From Rhizobium lentis (lineage in GTDB: Bacteria; Pseudomonadota; Alphaproteobacteria; Rhizobiales; Rhizobiaceae), in contig NZ_CP071454.1 of NCBI RefSeq assembly GCF_017352135.1, forward strand, positions 2,133,001 to 2,197,000: 64,000 nucleotides of DNA. The letters are read 5' to 3'. Within the stretch, counting starts at the first letter, position 1, and each line of letters opens with the position of its first letter. A program made the position numbers and the translations under genes. The notes beneath the pieces are model-generated. The model saw nothing but the letters and a program-made list of their open reading frames with translations. It made no database searches and had not been told where the DNA came from. This document shows positions 55,944 to 64,000 of the stretch, piece after piece.

Positions 55944-57319
55944 GCGGAGGCTCCCGCAACGACCTGGCGTGGCAGCGGTCGGACGAACCGGCCGGTGCCG
56001 GGCGCGGCCAGCATCCTGCCGCCCTCGGCGATTTTTTTGCCGCTGAGATAAGTGGCCGAGACGGTCCATGGCAGGCGGATGCCGTTATAGGGGCTCCAGC
56101 CGACGACATTGTTGCCGCTCGCCGACGCGTCGTAGACGCTGTCTCGCGGTTCGAGCACGGTGATATCGGCATCCTTGCCCGGGGTCAGCGCTCCCTTGAT
56201 ATGGTCGAGCCGGAAATGCCTGGCCGGATTTTCCGCCATCAGCCGCGCCGCCCAGGTCAAGGGAATGCCGCGTTCGAGCGCCCCTTTGACGAAAAGCGGC
56301 ACCATCACCTCGAGGCCGGGAACGCCGGAGGCATTGGCGAGCATGTCGGGATTGGTCTTGCGGTTTTCCGACCAGCTGACGTGGTCGGTCGAGACCAGCC
56401 AGACATCGCCCTCGGCCACCTTGCGCCAGAGCTTTTCCACCTCGGCGCGCGGCCGGATGGGCGGATTGATCTTCGCCTTGCCGCCCAGGCGCTTCACGTC
56501 GTTTTCCTCGTCGAGCGTCAGGTAGTGGATGCAGCATTCGACGGTCGCCGCAAGACCGTCGCGGCGGTAGGCGCGGGCGATATCGTAGCCGCGCCCGAGC
56601 GAGCAGTGCACCACATGGGCGGGGCAGCCGGTATTGGCGCCGGTCTCGAAGATCGTATGCATCGCCAGAAGCTCGGTAATCGCAGGCCGCGACAGGCCAT
56701 GCGCCCGCCAGTCGGTGATGCCGCTTGCCTTGACCTGCTCCATGTAGCTGCGCACCGCCTCGTCGTCTTCATTGTGCACGCCCGCCGTCAGCCCCGTCGG
56801 CGCGATTGCCGCAAAACAGGCGTCGAGCAGGGCGGGGGGAATGCGCGGAAATCGTTTGGGATCGGTGCCGAAGGTCGAAAACTTGAAGGCGGCGACGCCG
56901 GCCTCGACCATTTCGGGAATCCGCGCCGGACCTTCCTGCGGATCGACGGTGCCGTAAAGCGCGAAGTCGACGCGGGCCTGTGGGTTCGCATGCTCGATCT
57001 TCCGCTTCACCGCCGCCGCCGAACAGACGAGATTGCCCTCGTCGTAGGGCATGTCGACAATCGTGGTCACGCCGCCGGCCGCCGCCGAGCGCGTCGACCA
57101 GATAAAATCCTCCTGATCCTTCTGAGAGAGCGAATGCACCTGCGCGTCGATGGCGCCGGGAAGGATCAGCGCTTTGCCGAGCAGATGCCGTTCGCGCGCC
57201 GCCGGCGGGACGCCAAGGCCGACTTCGGCGATCCTGCCGGCGTTGACGGCGACATAGCCTTTTTCGAGAATGCGGTTCGGCATCACCACCGTGCCCTGCA
57301 GAACGAGATCAAAGTCCAT
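55940..57319 (-). CDS. Hydantoinase/dihydropyrimidinase-like amidohydrolase
   Basis: A 459-residue cyclic amidohydrolase. The first metal site reads ILPGAIDAQVHSLSQ, so His60 of the usual HxH is Gln and His62 is kept. The probable carboxylated Lys is in GVAAFKFSTFG, other ligands are in HVVHCSLG, and the late Asp in LVSTDHVSW. It probably opens a hydantoin ring such as hydantoin-5-propionate. It begins 109 bp after the lyase gene and overlaps the M20 hydrolase. Confidence 0.88.
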   Translation of the reverse strand: MDFDLVLQGTVVMPNRILEKGYVAVNAGRIAEVGLGVPPAARERHLLGKALILPGAIDAQVHSLSQKDQEDFIWSTRSAAAGGVTTIVDMPYDEGNLVCSAAAVKRKIEHANPQARVDFALYGTVDPQEGPARIPEMVEAGVAAFKFSTFGTDPKRFPRIPPALLDACFAAIAPTGLTAGVHNEDDEAVRSYMEQVKASGITDWRAHGLSRPAITELLAMHTIFETGANTGCPAHVVHCSLGRGYDIARAYRRDGLAATVECCIHYLTLDEENDVKRLGGKAKINPPIRPRAEVEKLWRKVAEGDVWLVSTDHVSWSENRKTNPDMLANASGVPGLEVMVPLFVKGALERGIPLTWAARLMAENPARHFRLDHIKGALTPGKDADITVLEPRDSVYDASASGNNVVGWSPYNGIRLPWTVSATYLSGKKIAEGGRMLAAPGTGRFVRPLPRQVVAGASA

Positions 57320-57395
57320 GCCGCTTGCTCCCTAGACTGAAGTCAGGCCGTTGCCGGGTCTCGGACAGCATCATGTCCCCGACCGAATTAATGTA

Positions 57396-57439
57396 GGGCA
57401 GGATCCGGATTTTGGGCCTTGCCCGCGATCATCCTGCCC
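57396..57439. repeat. Inverted repeat over the stop codon of the lyase gene
   Basis: GGGCAGGAT (57396-57404) and ATCCTGCCC (57431-57439) are perfect inverted copies 26 bp apart, surrounding the stop at 57429-57431. It could form an intercistronic hairpin that sets the lyase to downstream gene ratio. Confidence 0.55.
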
Positions 57440-59006
57440 GGCTGGTCAGCCGTTCTTCGACGGGCTCTGGCGAGCCGAGTGCAAAGAAATCGTCGAACGA
57501 AGCGATCGGAACCTGCTCGGTCAGTTTGGCGAGAAAGTCATCCGATCCAAGCTCTTCCTCGATCGCCTCCACTTCAGCGGAAAGCGGCCGGTCGACTGTA
57601 TAAAAGGCCGCATGTTTGCGCACGACCTCGTAGAGCATGCCGGCCACGCCTCTCGGTTCATCGCCGAGTATGTCGATCGCCTGGGCAGACAACAGCGCCT
57701 CGAGCGCCGCGAGGCGCTTCAGCGCCTGCATCTGCCGCTCGAAGCGTTCGATGACCAGCGGCAGGAAGGCGGCCTCGTCCTCCAGGCCGGCCGCGACGAC
57801 CAGCGACTGCGCCGAAACGGGGCTGGACATCGACAAGACGCGCGAGAAGATCTCGCCGGCAAGCTTGATGATCGGCCCGAAGCCGGTGGCGATCCGTCCC
57901 GGCGGCACGAGGTTGACCGGCAGATCGCGTCGCTGGCCGTTACCGAGGATGACGCAGCGGTTGAAGGCGTTGCGCGCCGCATGCGCCATGCAGAGCGCGG
58001 CCGATTCGAGCAGGATCGTTACATCCAGCGGAAGCGAACCGCCTGATGTCATCACCCGGCCTTCGACGACGACGGGATTGTCGTCCGAGCGTCCGGTGGC
58101 GGCAAGGATCTTGTGACCGGTCGAAAGCAGGTTTTCGATGACGGCCCCGAACACCTGGGCGATCATGCGCAGGCTGAGCGGATCCTGCACATGCGTGGCC
58201 ACTGGCCAGTTCCATTCGTCCGACGCGTTGCAGAGCCAGGCGCCGATCAGCGCCTCGCGCGCCGTGCCGACATGGCGGACCGCCTTCCAGGGATCGCGGG
58301 AGGCGCCGAGCGCGCCGGCCGCCATCATCCCGGTCGCGAGCAGGATGCGGATCGAGGCCGCCGCATTGCGCGTCGTTTCCGCCGCCGCTGCGAAGCTCAC
58401 CGCATTGATGCTGAGCGAAGCGAGGCTGTCGCGCGGTGCCATCCGTACCGGTTCCAGTCCCGCTGCCCGGAAGGCGTCGGCCGCCTGCATCCGATTGCCG
58501 CGATAGACGGCTTCGCCGACGCCGGTCAGCACGGCGCCGATCTGCCCCATCAGGCCGATATCGGCACAGCCGATCGAGCCGGTGCGGCGCACGACCGGGA
58601 TCAGATCGGCCTCGAGCATCCTGATATAGGCCTCGATCAGTTCCGACGTGCAGCCGACCTGGCCGGTCAGCGCCGTGTTGACGCGGATCGCCATGGCGTT
58701 GCGCACGACATTGCAGGAAAAGGGTGTTCCGGTGCCGAAGTGATGGGCGCGCACCAGGCCGAGATTGAAGGTATCGAGTTCGTCTGGCGACCACTCCACA
58801 TCCTTCATGGCGCCCACACCCGTCGTCGATCCGTAAACGGGCATGCCCGAGGCAATTGCGTCCTCGACGATCTCGCGGGCAATCGCGATGCGGGCCATGC
58901 CGGTCGGGGAGGCCGAAATCCTCGCCTTGCCGGCACCAATCGTCACCATCTCGGCAAAACCGAGCGGTTGTCCGGAAAGTTCGATGCCGGGGCGTTCGTG
59001 CTGCAT
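57429..59006 (-). CDS. HAL/PAL-family lyase without MIO triad, probable ergothionase
   Basis: A 525-residue homologue of histidine/phenylalanine ammonia-lyases. The family core is clear (VYGSTTGVGAMKD; NLGLVRAHHFGTG; QVGCTSELIEAYIRMLEADLIPVV). The signature that should read GSxGASGDL reads GSIGCADIGLMG: residues 147-149 are Cys-Ala-Asp instead of Ala-Ser-Gly, so no MIO cofactor can form. Ergothionase (ergothioneine to thiourocanate plus trimethylamine) is a known MIO-free member of this family. GGAGATAAG precedes the ATG. It heads the operon. Confidence 0.85.
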   Translation of the reverse strand: MQHERPGIELSGQPLGFAEMVTIGAGKARISASPTGMARIAIAREIVEDAIASGMPVYGSTTGVGAMKDVEWSPDELDTFNLGLVRAHHFGTGTPFSCNVVRNAMAIRVNTALTGQVGCTSELIEAYIRMLEADLIPVVRRTGSIGCADIGLMGQIGAVLTGVGEAVYRGNRMQAADAFRAAGLEPVRMAPRDSLASLSINAVSFAAAAETTRNAAASIRILLATGMMAAGALGASRDPWKAVRHVGTAREALIGAWLCNASDEWNWPVATHVQDPLSLRMIAQVFGAVIENLLSTGHKILAATGRSDDNPVVVEGRVMTSGGSLPLDVTILLESAALCMAHAARNAFNRCVILGNGQRRDLPVNLVPPGRIATGFGPIIKLAGEIFSRVLSMSSPVSAQSLVVAAGLEDEAAFLPLVIERFERQMQALKRLAALEALLSAQAIDILGDEPRGVAGMLYEVVRKHAAFYTVDRPLSAEVEAIEEELGSDDFLAKLTEQVPIASFDDFFALGSPEPVEERLTSRAG

Positions 59007-59052
59007 GTGCCTTATCTCCTAAACTGCGAGACTAAGCGAGCCCTCCCTCACA

Positions 59053-59064
59053 TGGGATATCCCA
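59053..59064. promoter_or_regulatory. Palindromic operator candidate upstream of the catabolic operon
   Basis: TGGGATATCCCA is a perfect 12-bp palindrome 46 bp upstream of the lyase ATG, in the 89-bp gap after ubiB. It may bind a regulator of the operon. Confidence 0.5.
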
Positions 59065-59095
59065 AATGTCGAACACCGCATGTTTTCGGCAGGCG

Positions 59096-60670
59096 TCAAC
59101 TCAGCATCCAGGCAATATAGAGAAGCGTCAATGCGATCACCCACAGCGCGATCCTGCCCGAGCGGCTGTGTCGCGCCTCGGCCTTGCCGATCGCCTCGGC
59201 CGTCTGATCGTCGAAACGCAGGCCGTGTTCGCTCATATGCAGCAGCTGGTGGTGAAATTTCTCGGTTTTCGCCGCGATGTCCGGCGCGGCTTCGGCGAGC
59301 TTGACCGCCGCCTTCAGCCCGTCCTTGAGGTCGGTGACGATCCGCTTCGGCCCGAGATTGGTGCGAATCCAGTCGCCGACGACAGGCTCGGAGGCCTTCC
59401 ACATATTGAAGCGCGGGTTGAGCATGCGTGACACGCCTTCGACCACGACCATGGTCTTCTGCAGCATCACCAGCTCCGGCCGTGTCGCCATGTCGAAGAG
59501 TTCGGTCACTTCGAAAAGCAGCGTCAGCAGCTTGCCCATCGAGATCGTCTCGGCCGGCTGCCCGTGGATCGGCTCGCCGATCGCCCGGATCGCCTGGGCG
59601 AAGCTTTCGACATTGTGGTGGCCGGGCACATAGCCGGCCTCGAAATGCACCTCGGCGACGCGGATGTAATCGCGGGTGATGAAGCCATAGAGGATCTCGG
59701 CAAGGAACCGTCGTTCCTTCTTGCCGAGCCGCCCGACAATGCCCATGTCGACGGCGACGATCATGCCGTTCGAATCGACGAAGAGATTGCCCGGATGCAT
59801 GTCGGCATGGAAGAAACCGTCGCGCAGCGTGTGGCGCAGGAAGGACTGGATCAGCGTATCGGCGAGCAGGTTGAGATCGTGGCCGGCCGCCCGCAGCCCC
59901 TCGACATCGGACATTCGCGTGCCGTCGATCCATTCCATGGTGATGACATCGCGGCCCGTGCGCTCCCAATCGACCTTCGGTACTCGAAAGCCGGGATCAC
60001 TGTCGGTGTTTTCGGAAATCTCCGAAAGCGCCGCCGCCTCCAGGCGAAGATCCATCTCTACCTTCGTCGTCTGTTCCAGCGTCTTCGTCACCTCGACCGG
60101 CCGCAGCCGCCGGCTGGACGGCATGAAACGCTCTTGCATATGGGCGACGAGATACATCGCCTCGATATCATGGGCAAAACGCTGGCGCACGCCGGGTCGC
60201 ACGATCTTGACGGCGACCTTCTTGCGCCCTTCTGGTGTATCGACCTCGGCCGGATGTACCTGGGCGATCGAGGCGGCCGCGATCGGCTCGCCGAAGCTCG
60301 CATAGAGTTCGCCGATCGGCCGGCCGAGCGATCCTTCGATATTGGCCTTGGCGGCAGCCGTGGGAAAGAAGGCCATCCGGTCCTGCAGCTGCGACAGGTC
60401 GTTGGCGAATTCGACGCCGACGACATCGGGACGAGTCGCCAGGAACTGGCCGATCTTCACATAGGAGGGACCGAGCCGCTCGACGGCCTGCGCCAGCCGG
60501 TCACTGCGCTTGATCGCCATGGCGCGGCTCCGCGCAAACAGGCCGACGAAGGATTTGGCGAGGCTGATCGACGGCGGCAGGCCTTCCGACGGCAGCGCCG
60601 ATATCACCCCTTCGCGCACAAGAATCCAGCCGACCCTGATCAGGCGGAAATAGGCTCCGAATGTGCTCAT
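59096..60670 (-). CDS. ubiB: UbiB family atypical kinase (ubiquinone biosynthesis)
   Basis: A 524-residue UbiB, an ADCK-like ATPase needed for ubiquinone synthesis at the membrane. The KxGQ-type motif is PSYVKIGQFLATRPDVVG, the kinase-like core has VAVKIVRPGVRQ and FFHADMHPGNLFV, and VAVDMGIVGRL supplies the DFG-like site. A C-terminal transmembrane helix (LWVIALTLLYIAWML) anchors it. I chose the ATG at 60670 rather than one 12 codons upstream. It follows ubiE by 71 bp. Confidence 0.94.
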   Translation of the reverse strand: MSTFGAYFRLIRVGWILVREGVISALPSEGLPPSISLAKSFVGLFARSRAMAIKRSDRLAQAVERLGPSYVKIGQFLATRPDVVGVEFANDLSQLQDRMAFFPTAAAKANIEGSLGRPIGELYASFGEPIAAASIAQVHPAEVDTPEGRKKVAVKIVRPGVRQRFAHDIEAMYLVAHMQERFMPSSRRLRPVEVTKTLEQTTKVEMDLRLEAAALSEISENTDSDPGFRVPKVDWERTGRDVITMEWIDGTRMSDVEGLRAAGHDLNLLADTLIQSFLRHTLRDGFFHADMHPGNLFVDSNGMIVAVDMGIVGRLGKKERRFLAEILYGFITRDYIRVAEVHFEAGYVPGHHNVESFAQAIRAIGEPIHGQPAETISMGKLLTLLFEVTELFDMATRPELVMLQKTMVVVEGVSRMLNPRFNMWKASEPVVGDWIRTNLGPKRIVTDLKDGLKAAVKLAEAAPDIAAKTEKFHHQLLHMSEHGLRFDDQTAEAIGKAEARHSRSGRIALWVIALTLLYIAWMLS

Positions 60671-60741
60671 GCAGGCTTGCCTGTTTGCAAAGGCGCGGCC
60701 GAACACAGGAACGAGAGGAAGCGTGTGGCCTGCAACATCCC

Positions 60742-61518
60742 TCAGAGCTTCCAGCCGGAATGGAGTGCGGCGATGCCGCCGGTATAATTGGTGTAGGTGA
60801 CGCGCGAAAAACCGGCTTGGCGGATCATTGCCGCGAAATTCTCCTGGTTCGGGAATTTGCGGATCGATTCCACCAGATATTGATAGGGCTCGGCATCGCC
60901 GGTGATCGCCTTGCCGAATTGCGGAATGGCGTTGAACGACCAGGCGTCATAGATCTTGTCGAGAAGCGGCATGTCGACTTCGGAAAATTCGAGCACCAGC
61001 AGCCGTCCGCCGCGCTTCAGCACCCGATAGGCTTCAGACAGCGCCGCATCGATCCTTGGCACGTTGCGGATGCCGAAAGCGATCGTGTAGGCGTCGAAGC
61101 TCGCTGCCTCGAAGGGCAGTTCCTCGGCATTCGCCTCGACGAAGGTGAGATTGCCGGAAAGCTTCTTCTTTTCCGCCCGCTCGGCACCGACGCCGAGCAT
61201 CGAGCCGTTGATGTCGAGCACGGTTGCATGCGCCTGCCGGCCCGAGGCCTCGACGATGCGGAAGGCAATGTCGCCGGTGCCGCCGGCCACGTCGAGCACC
61301 TTGTAGCCAGGCTCCTTGCGCGGGTTGAGCGCCGAGATCATCGCATCTTTCCAGACCCGGTGCATGCCGACCGACATGACATCGTTCATGATGTCGTAGC
61401 GCTTGGCGACCTTGTGGAATACCTGGTTGACCAGGCCCTGCTTCTCGCCGCCGGCGACCTCGCGGAAGCCGTAGGAGGTCTCCATGCCGCCATCGGCGGA
61501 AGTGCGGCTTTCTGACAT
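60742..61518 (-). CDS. ubiE: Demethylmenaquinone / ubiquinone C-methyltransferase
   Basis: A 258-residue SAM-dependent methyltransferase that performs the C-methylation in ubiquinone synthesis. The signature [21 protein letters not shown] is followed by [14 protein letters not shown] (motif I) and [29 protein letters not shown] 61518 gives the standard N-terminus. The ubiE-ubiB arrangement is conserved in alphaproteobacteria. It is divergent from mutM. Confidence 0.96.
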   Translation of the reverse strand: MSESRTSADGGMETSYGFREVAGGEKQGLVNQVFHKVAKRYDIMNDVMSVGMHRVWKDAMISALNPRKEPGYKVLDVAGGTGDIAFRIVEASGRQAHATVLDINGSMLGVGAERAEKKKLSGNLTFVEANAEELPFEAASFDAYTIAFGIRNVPRIDAALSEAYRVLKRGGRLLVLEFSEVDMPLLDKIYDAWSFNAIPQFGKAITGDAEPYQYLVESIRKFPNQENFAAMIRQAGFSRVTYTNYTGGIAALHSGWKL

Positions 61519-61665
61519 CAGGCTGCTCCGTTCCTTGCAGATCGGCGCGGCGGCCATAGCGAAAGGCCGCGCGCGACGTTATCACTGGCCACGCTCTCCG
61601 CGGCACACTGGCGCTATAGCGCACATCGTCCTCGGTTGAAACACGTTAGATATAGATGGGTTAAG

Positions 61666-62556
61666 ATGCCGGAATTGCCAGAAGTCGAAACGGTCAAACG
61701 CGGCCTGGCGCCGACGATGGAGGGGGCTCGCGTCGCAAGGCTGGAGCTGCGCCGCAAGGATTTGCGCTTTCCCTTTCCCGACGCCTTTTCGGAAAAAGTT
61801 TCCGGCCGAACCATTGTCGGGCTCGGCCGTCGGGCCAAATATCTGCTGGTCGATCTCGACGACGGCAACACGCTGATTTCCCATCTTGGCATGTCTGGCT
61901 CCTTCCGCGTCGAAGAAGGGGCCGCCTCCGATGCGCCGGGGCAATTCCACCATGCCCGCTCCAAGGACGAAAAGCACGACCACGTCGTCTTCCATCTGGA
62001 AAGCCCCGGCGGCTCAAGGCGCGTGGTCTATAACGACCCGCGCCGTTTCGGGTTCATGGATATGGCAAGGCGCGCCGATCTCGCTGCTCATCCCTTCTTC
62101 CGCGATCTCGGGCCGGAGCCGACGGGAAACGAACTCAGCGCCGCCTACCTCGCCGAACGCTTCCGTGACAAGGCGCAGCCTCTGAAGAGCGCGCTCCTCG
62201 ACCAGAAGAATATTGCCGGTCTCGGCAATATATATGTGTGCGAGGCGCTGTGGCGCTCGCATCTTTCGCCGATCCGGGCCGCCGGCACGCTGGTGACGGC
62301 AAGCGGCAAGCCGAAGGAGAAGCTGAACCTGCTCGTCGCCTCGATCCGCGACGTCATCGCCGACGCCATCGCCGCGGGCGGGTCCTCGCTGCGCGACCAT
62401 ATCCAGGCGGACGGATCGCTCGGCTATTTCCAGCATTCCTTCTCCGTTTATGACCGCGAAAGTGAGGCTTGCGGCACGCCGGGTTGCGGCGGTACGGTCG
62501 CCCGCATCGTGCAGGCAGGGCGCTCCACCTTCTATTGCGCCGCCTGCCAGAAGTAA
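61666..62556 (+). CDS. mutM: Formamidopyrimidine-DNA glycosylase
   Basis: A 296-residue Fpg. After Met removal, Pro1 and Glu2 form the active site ([14 protein letters not shown]). The central helix-two-turn-helix includes [20 protein letters not shown], and a C-terminal zinc finger has four cysteines ([16 protein letters not shown]). It removes 8-oxoguanine and opened purines. The ATG at 61666 is required by the Pro1 active site. Confidence 0.98.
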   Translation: MPELPEVETVKRGLAPTMEGARVARLELRRKDLRFPFPDAFSEKVSGRTIVGLGRRAKYLLVDLDDGNTLISHLGMSGSFRVEEGAASDAPGQFHHARSKDEKHDHVVFHLESPGGSRRVVYNDPRRFGFMDMARRADLAAHPFFRDLGPEPTGNELSAAYLAERFRDKAQPLKSALLDQKNIAGLGNIYVCEALWRSHLSPIRAAGTLVTASGKPKEKLNLLVASIRDVIADAIAAGGSSLRDHIQADGSLGYFQHSFSVYDRESEACGTPGCGGTVARIVQAGRSTFYCAACQK

Positions 62557-62579
62557 GAGTGAGAAACCGGGAGAGCAGC

Positions 62580-63353
62580 ATGGCCTATGAGACCCTGATC
62601 GTCGAAACCCGAGGCAATGTCGGCCTCGTCACGCTGAACCGTCCGCAGGCGCTGAACGCGCTGAACTCCACCGTCCTTAAGGAGTTGAAGGAGGCCTATG
62701 CGGCCTTCCACGCCGACGAAGAGATCGGCGCGATCGTCATCACCGGCTCAGAGCGCGCTTTCGCCGCCGGCGCCGACATCAAGGAGATGCAGTCGCTCGA
62801 ATTCGCCGCCATGTACAAGAGTGACTTCATCAGCGGCTGGGACGATATCGCCAAGGCCCGTAAGCCCGTCATCGCCGCCGTCAGCGGCTTCGCGCTCGGC
62901 GGCGGTTGCGAACTCGCCATGATGTGCGACTTCATCATCGCCTCGGAGACGGCGAAATTCGGCCAGCCTGAAATCACCCTCGGCGTCATTCCCGGCATGG
63001 GCGGTTCCCAGCGGCTGACACGCGCCGTCGGCAAGGCGAAGGCAATGGATCTCGTGCTGACCGGCCGCATGATGGATGCCGCCGAAGCGGAACGATCGGG
63101 ACTCGTTTCGCGTGTGGTGGCGCCCGAGCGTCTTCTCGACGAGGCCTTCGCCGCGGCCGAAAAGATCGCGTCCCTTTCGCAGCCGTCGGTCATGATGGCC
63201 AAGGAGGCGGTCAACCGCGCATTCGAGACGACGCTGGAGGAAGGCTTGCGGTTCGAACGCCGCCTGTTTCATAGTCTCTTTGCCACAGATGATCAGAAAG
63301 AAGGCATGACGGCCTTCGTCGAGAAGCGCAAACCAGCCTTTAAGCACCGTTGA
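62580..63353 (+). CDS. Enoyl-CoA hydratase
   Basis: A 257-residue crotonase. Oxyanion-hole residues are in [13 protein letters not shown] and [18 protein letters not shown]; the two catalytic Glu residues lie in GGGCELAMM and in [15 protein letters not shown]. Length and motifs match the FadB1x-like enoyl-CoA hydratase of fatty-acid beta-oxidation. GGGAGAGC lies before the ATG. It follows mutM by 23 bp and is probably in its operon. Confidence 0.95.
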   Translation: MAYETLIVETRGNVGLVTLNRPQALNALNSTVLKELKEAYAAFHADEEIGAIVITGSERAFAAGADIKEMQSLEFAAMYKSDFISGWDDIAKARKPVIAAVSGFALGGGCELAMMCDFIIASETAKFGQPEITLGVIPGMGGSQRLTRAVGKAKAMDLVLTGRMMDAAEAERSGLVSRVVAPERLLDEAFAAAEKIASLSQPSVMMAKEAVNRAFETTLEEGLRFERRLFHSLFATDDQKEGMTAFVEKRKPAFKHR

Positions 63354-63395
63354 AAGCTTTTGGGCGCTTCCGGCTGGAAAGCTTGAAAATCCGCG

Positions 63396-63424
63396 TTGAC
63401 GTGGGCCGGCTTTAGGGTTATATG
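63396..63424 (+). promoter_or_regulatory. Sigma-70 promoter of rpsT
   Basis: TTGACG (-35) at 63396-63401, a 17-base spacer, and TATATG (-10) at 63419-63424. It is about 120 bp upstream of the rpsT start, leaving a long leader consistent with S20 regulation. Confidence 0.75.
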
Positions 63425-63544
63425 CCCGCCCACGGTTCGGAAAGCCGGTCTGGTTTTCCGCGATTGCTCCCGCATTGCTGGATTTGGTGGCCGCAGGGCC
63501 CGCGGTAATGACGGAGTTTGTTCGAATTCTTGAGAGAGGCATCC

Positions 63545-63823
63545 ATGGCCAATACAACTTCGGCGAAAAAAGCGACCCGCAAGATCGCCCGCCGTACCGA
63601 CGTCAATAAGGCTCGTCGCTCGCGCGTTCGTACTTTCGTTCGCCAGGTCGAAGAGGCTATCGCATCCGGCGACGCCGCCAAGGCGAAGGAAGCTTTCCTG
63701 GCAGCTCAGCCGGAACTCGCCCGCGCCGCCAGCAAGGGCGTGCTGCACTCCAACACGGCATCGCGCAAGGTCTCTCGCCTCGCCGCTCGTGTGAAGGCTC
63801 TTTCGGTCGCCGCGACCGCGTAA
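63545..63823 (+). CDS. rpsT: 30S ribosomal protein S20
   Basis: A 92-residue basic protein starting [20 protein letters not shown], typical of rhizobial S20, which binds 16S rRNA. The frame is open nine codons upstream, but the ATG at 63545 after GAGAGGC is the usual one. In rhizobia dnaA generally lies just downstream of rpsT. Confidence 0.97.
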   Translation: MANTTSAKKATRKIARRTDVNKARRSRVRTFVRQVEEAIASGDAAKAKEAFLAAQPELARAASKGVLHSNTASRKVSRLAARVKALSVAATA

Positions 63824-63853
63824 TCGTCCATTAACGACCTCCTCGTTATGATT

Positions 63854-63879
63854 AGCCCGGTAATTTTGCCGGGCTTTTT
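63854..63879 (+). terminator. Rho-independent terminator of rpsT
   Basis: AGCCCGG, an eight-base loop, CCGGGCT and TTTT immediately after. The stem is seven base pairs, 30 bp after the stop codon. The last 120 bp of the window look like the beginning of a dnaA upstream region, but no DnaA box was identified. Confidence 0.85.
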
Positions 63880-64000
63880 CGATTCCGTCGATTGGCCTCT
63901 TCGTGGTTAATTGCGCGACTGTTTCGTGTCAGTGCCATGACAGGAAAAAGCATTTAAAAACAAGGGCTTGCGCAAGGATGCTTTGGGGCCTCGCGACTCT

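Noticed and set aside
51485..59006. Ordinary histidine utilisation (hut) operon
   Set aside because: hutI, hutG and hutC are absent, the lyase lacks the MIO triad, and the urocanase lacks the expected catalytic Cys.
63880..64000. Replication origin / DnaA boxes at the right edge
   Set aside because: No TTATCCACA-like box was seen; a position upstream of dnaA is only inferred from usual gene order.

Overview
The window is a high-GC alphaproteobacterial chromosome segment, almost certainly from Rhizobium (R. leguminosarum / R. etli group). Evidence for this is a PmtA-type phospholipid N-methyltransferase, DUF982 and DUF1236 proteins, Rhizobium-type intergenic repeats, an rpsT gene at the right edge pointing towards what is normally dnaA, and a mostly housekeeping gene set. 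No rRNA, tRNA, CRISPR array, intact insertion sequence or prophage was seen.

Layout. 1-2.8 kb: the end of a beta-hydroxyacid dehydrogenase gene, an SDR, an epoxide-hydrolase-like enzyme and a VOC protein. 3.2-7.2 kb: guaA, a thioesterase/nucleosidase pair and a DUF2252 protein. 7.3-12.6 kb: a four-gene envelope operon (imelysin, di-haem DUF1111 protein, second imelysin-like protein, DUF1513 protein) with a candidate Irr operator upstream and a large inverted-repeat element at its end. 12.8-25 kb: rsmB, rlpA-like, an epimerase-like gene, queG, a GST, uppP, an NDUFA9-like gene, pyrF, a phosphatase, pmtA and dnaN. 25-36 kb: rsmI-yraN, a cupin, gshB, comM, cysK, two exporters, an Lrp regulator, dut and prfC. 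36-39.4 kb: a degraded LysR fragment and a cluster of small envelope or stress genes (three DUF1236 proteins, a BON protein, a DUF982 protein, a small membrane protein). 39.7-51 kb: an unusual SRAP protein, a GFA protein, an S10 peptidase, a GntR regulator with an MFS transporter, a glutamine amidotransferase, coaBC, an SDR/LysR/MFS/VOC group and a VapBC pair. 51.5-59 kb: a catabolic operon. 59-64 kb: ubiB, ubiE, mutM, an enoyl-CoA hydratase and rpsT.

The most interesting system is the minus-strand operon at 51485-59006: an aromatic-ammonia-lyase homologue, a hydantoinase-like amidohydrolase, an M20 carbamoyl-amino-acid hydrolase, a DUF917 protein, a TfoX-N protein and a urocanase homologue. 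It looks like a histidine-utilisation operon, but the lyase lacks the Ala-Ser-Gly triad that forms the MIO cofactor (Cys-Ala-Asp at 147-149). The urocanase has Ala at residue 408, where I expect the catalytic Cys of HutU. Together with the hydantoin-processing enzymes this fits ergothioneine breakdown: ergothionase gives thiourocanate, thiourocanate hydratase gives a thiohydantoin-propionate, desulfuration gives hydantoin-5-propionate, and hydrolysis gives N-carbamoylglutamate and then glutamate. The pathway assignment is an inference from these residues and the gene set.

Other items of note are a 23-codon ORF behind an exceptionally strong Shine-Dalgarno and in front of a terminator (44.6-44.75 kb), a 29-bp operator-like palindrome over the gntR promoter, an SRAP protein with two substituted active-site residues, and several repeats that run into gene stop codons.
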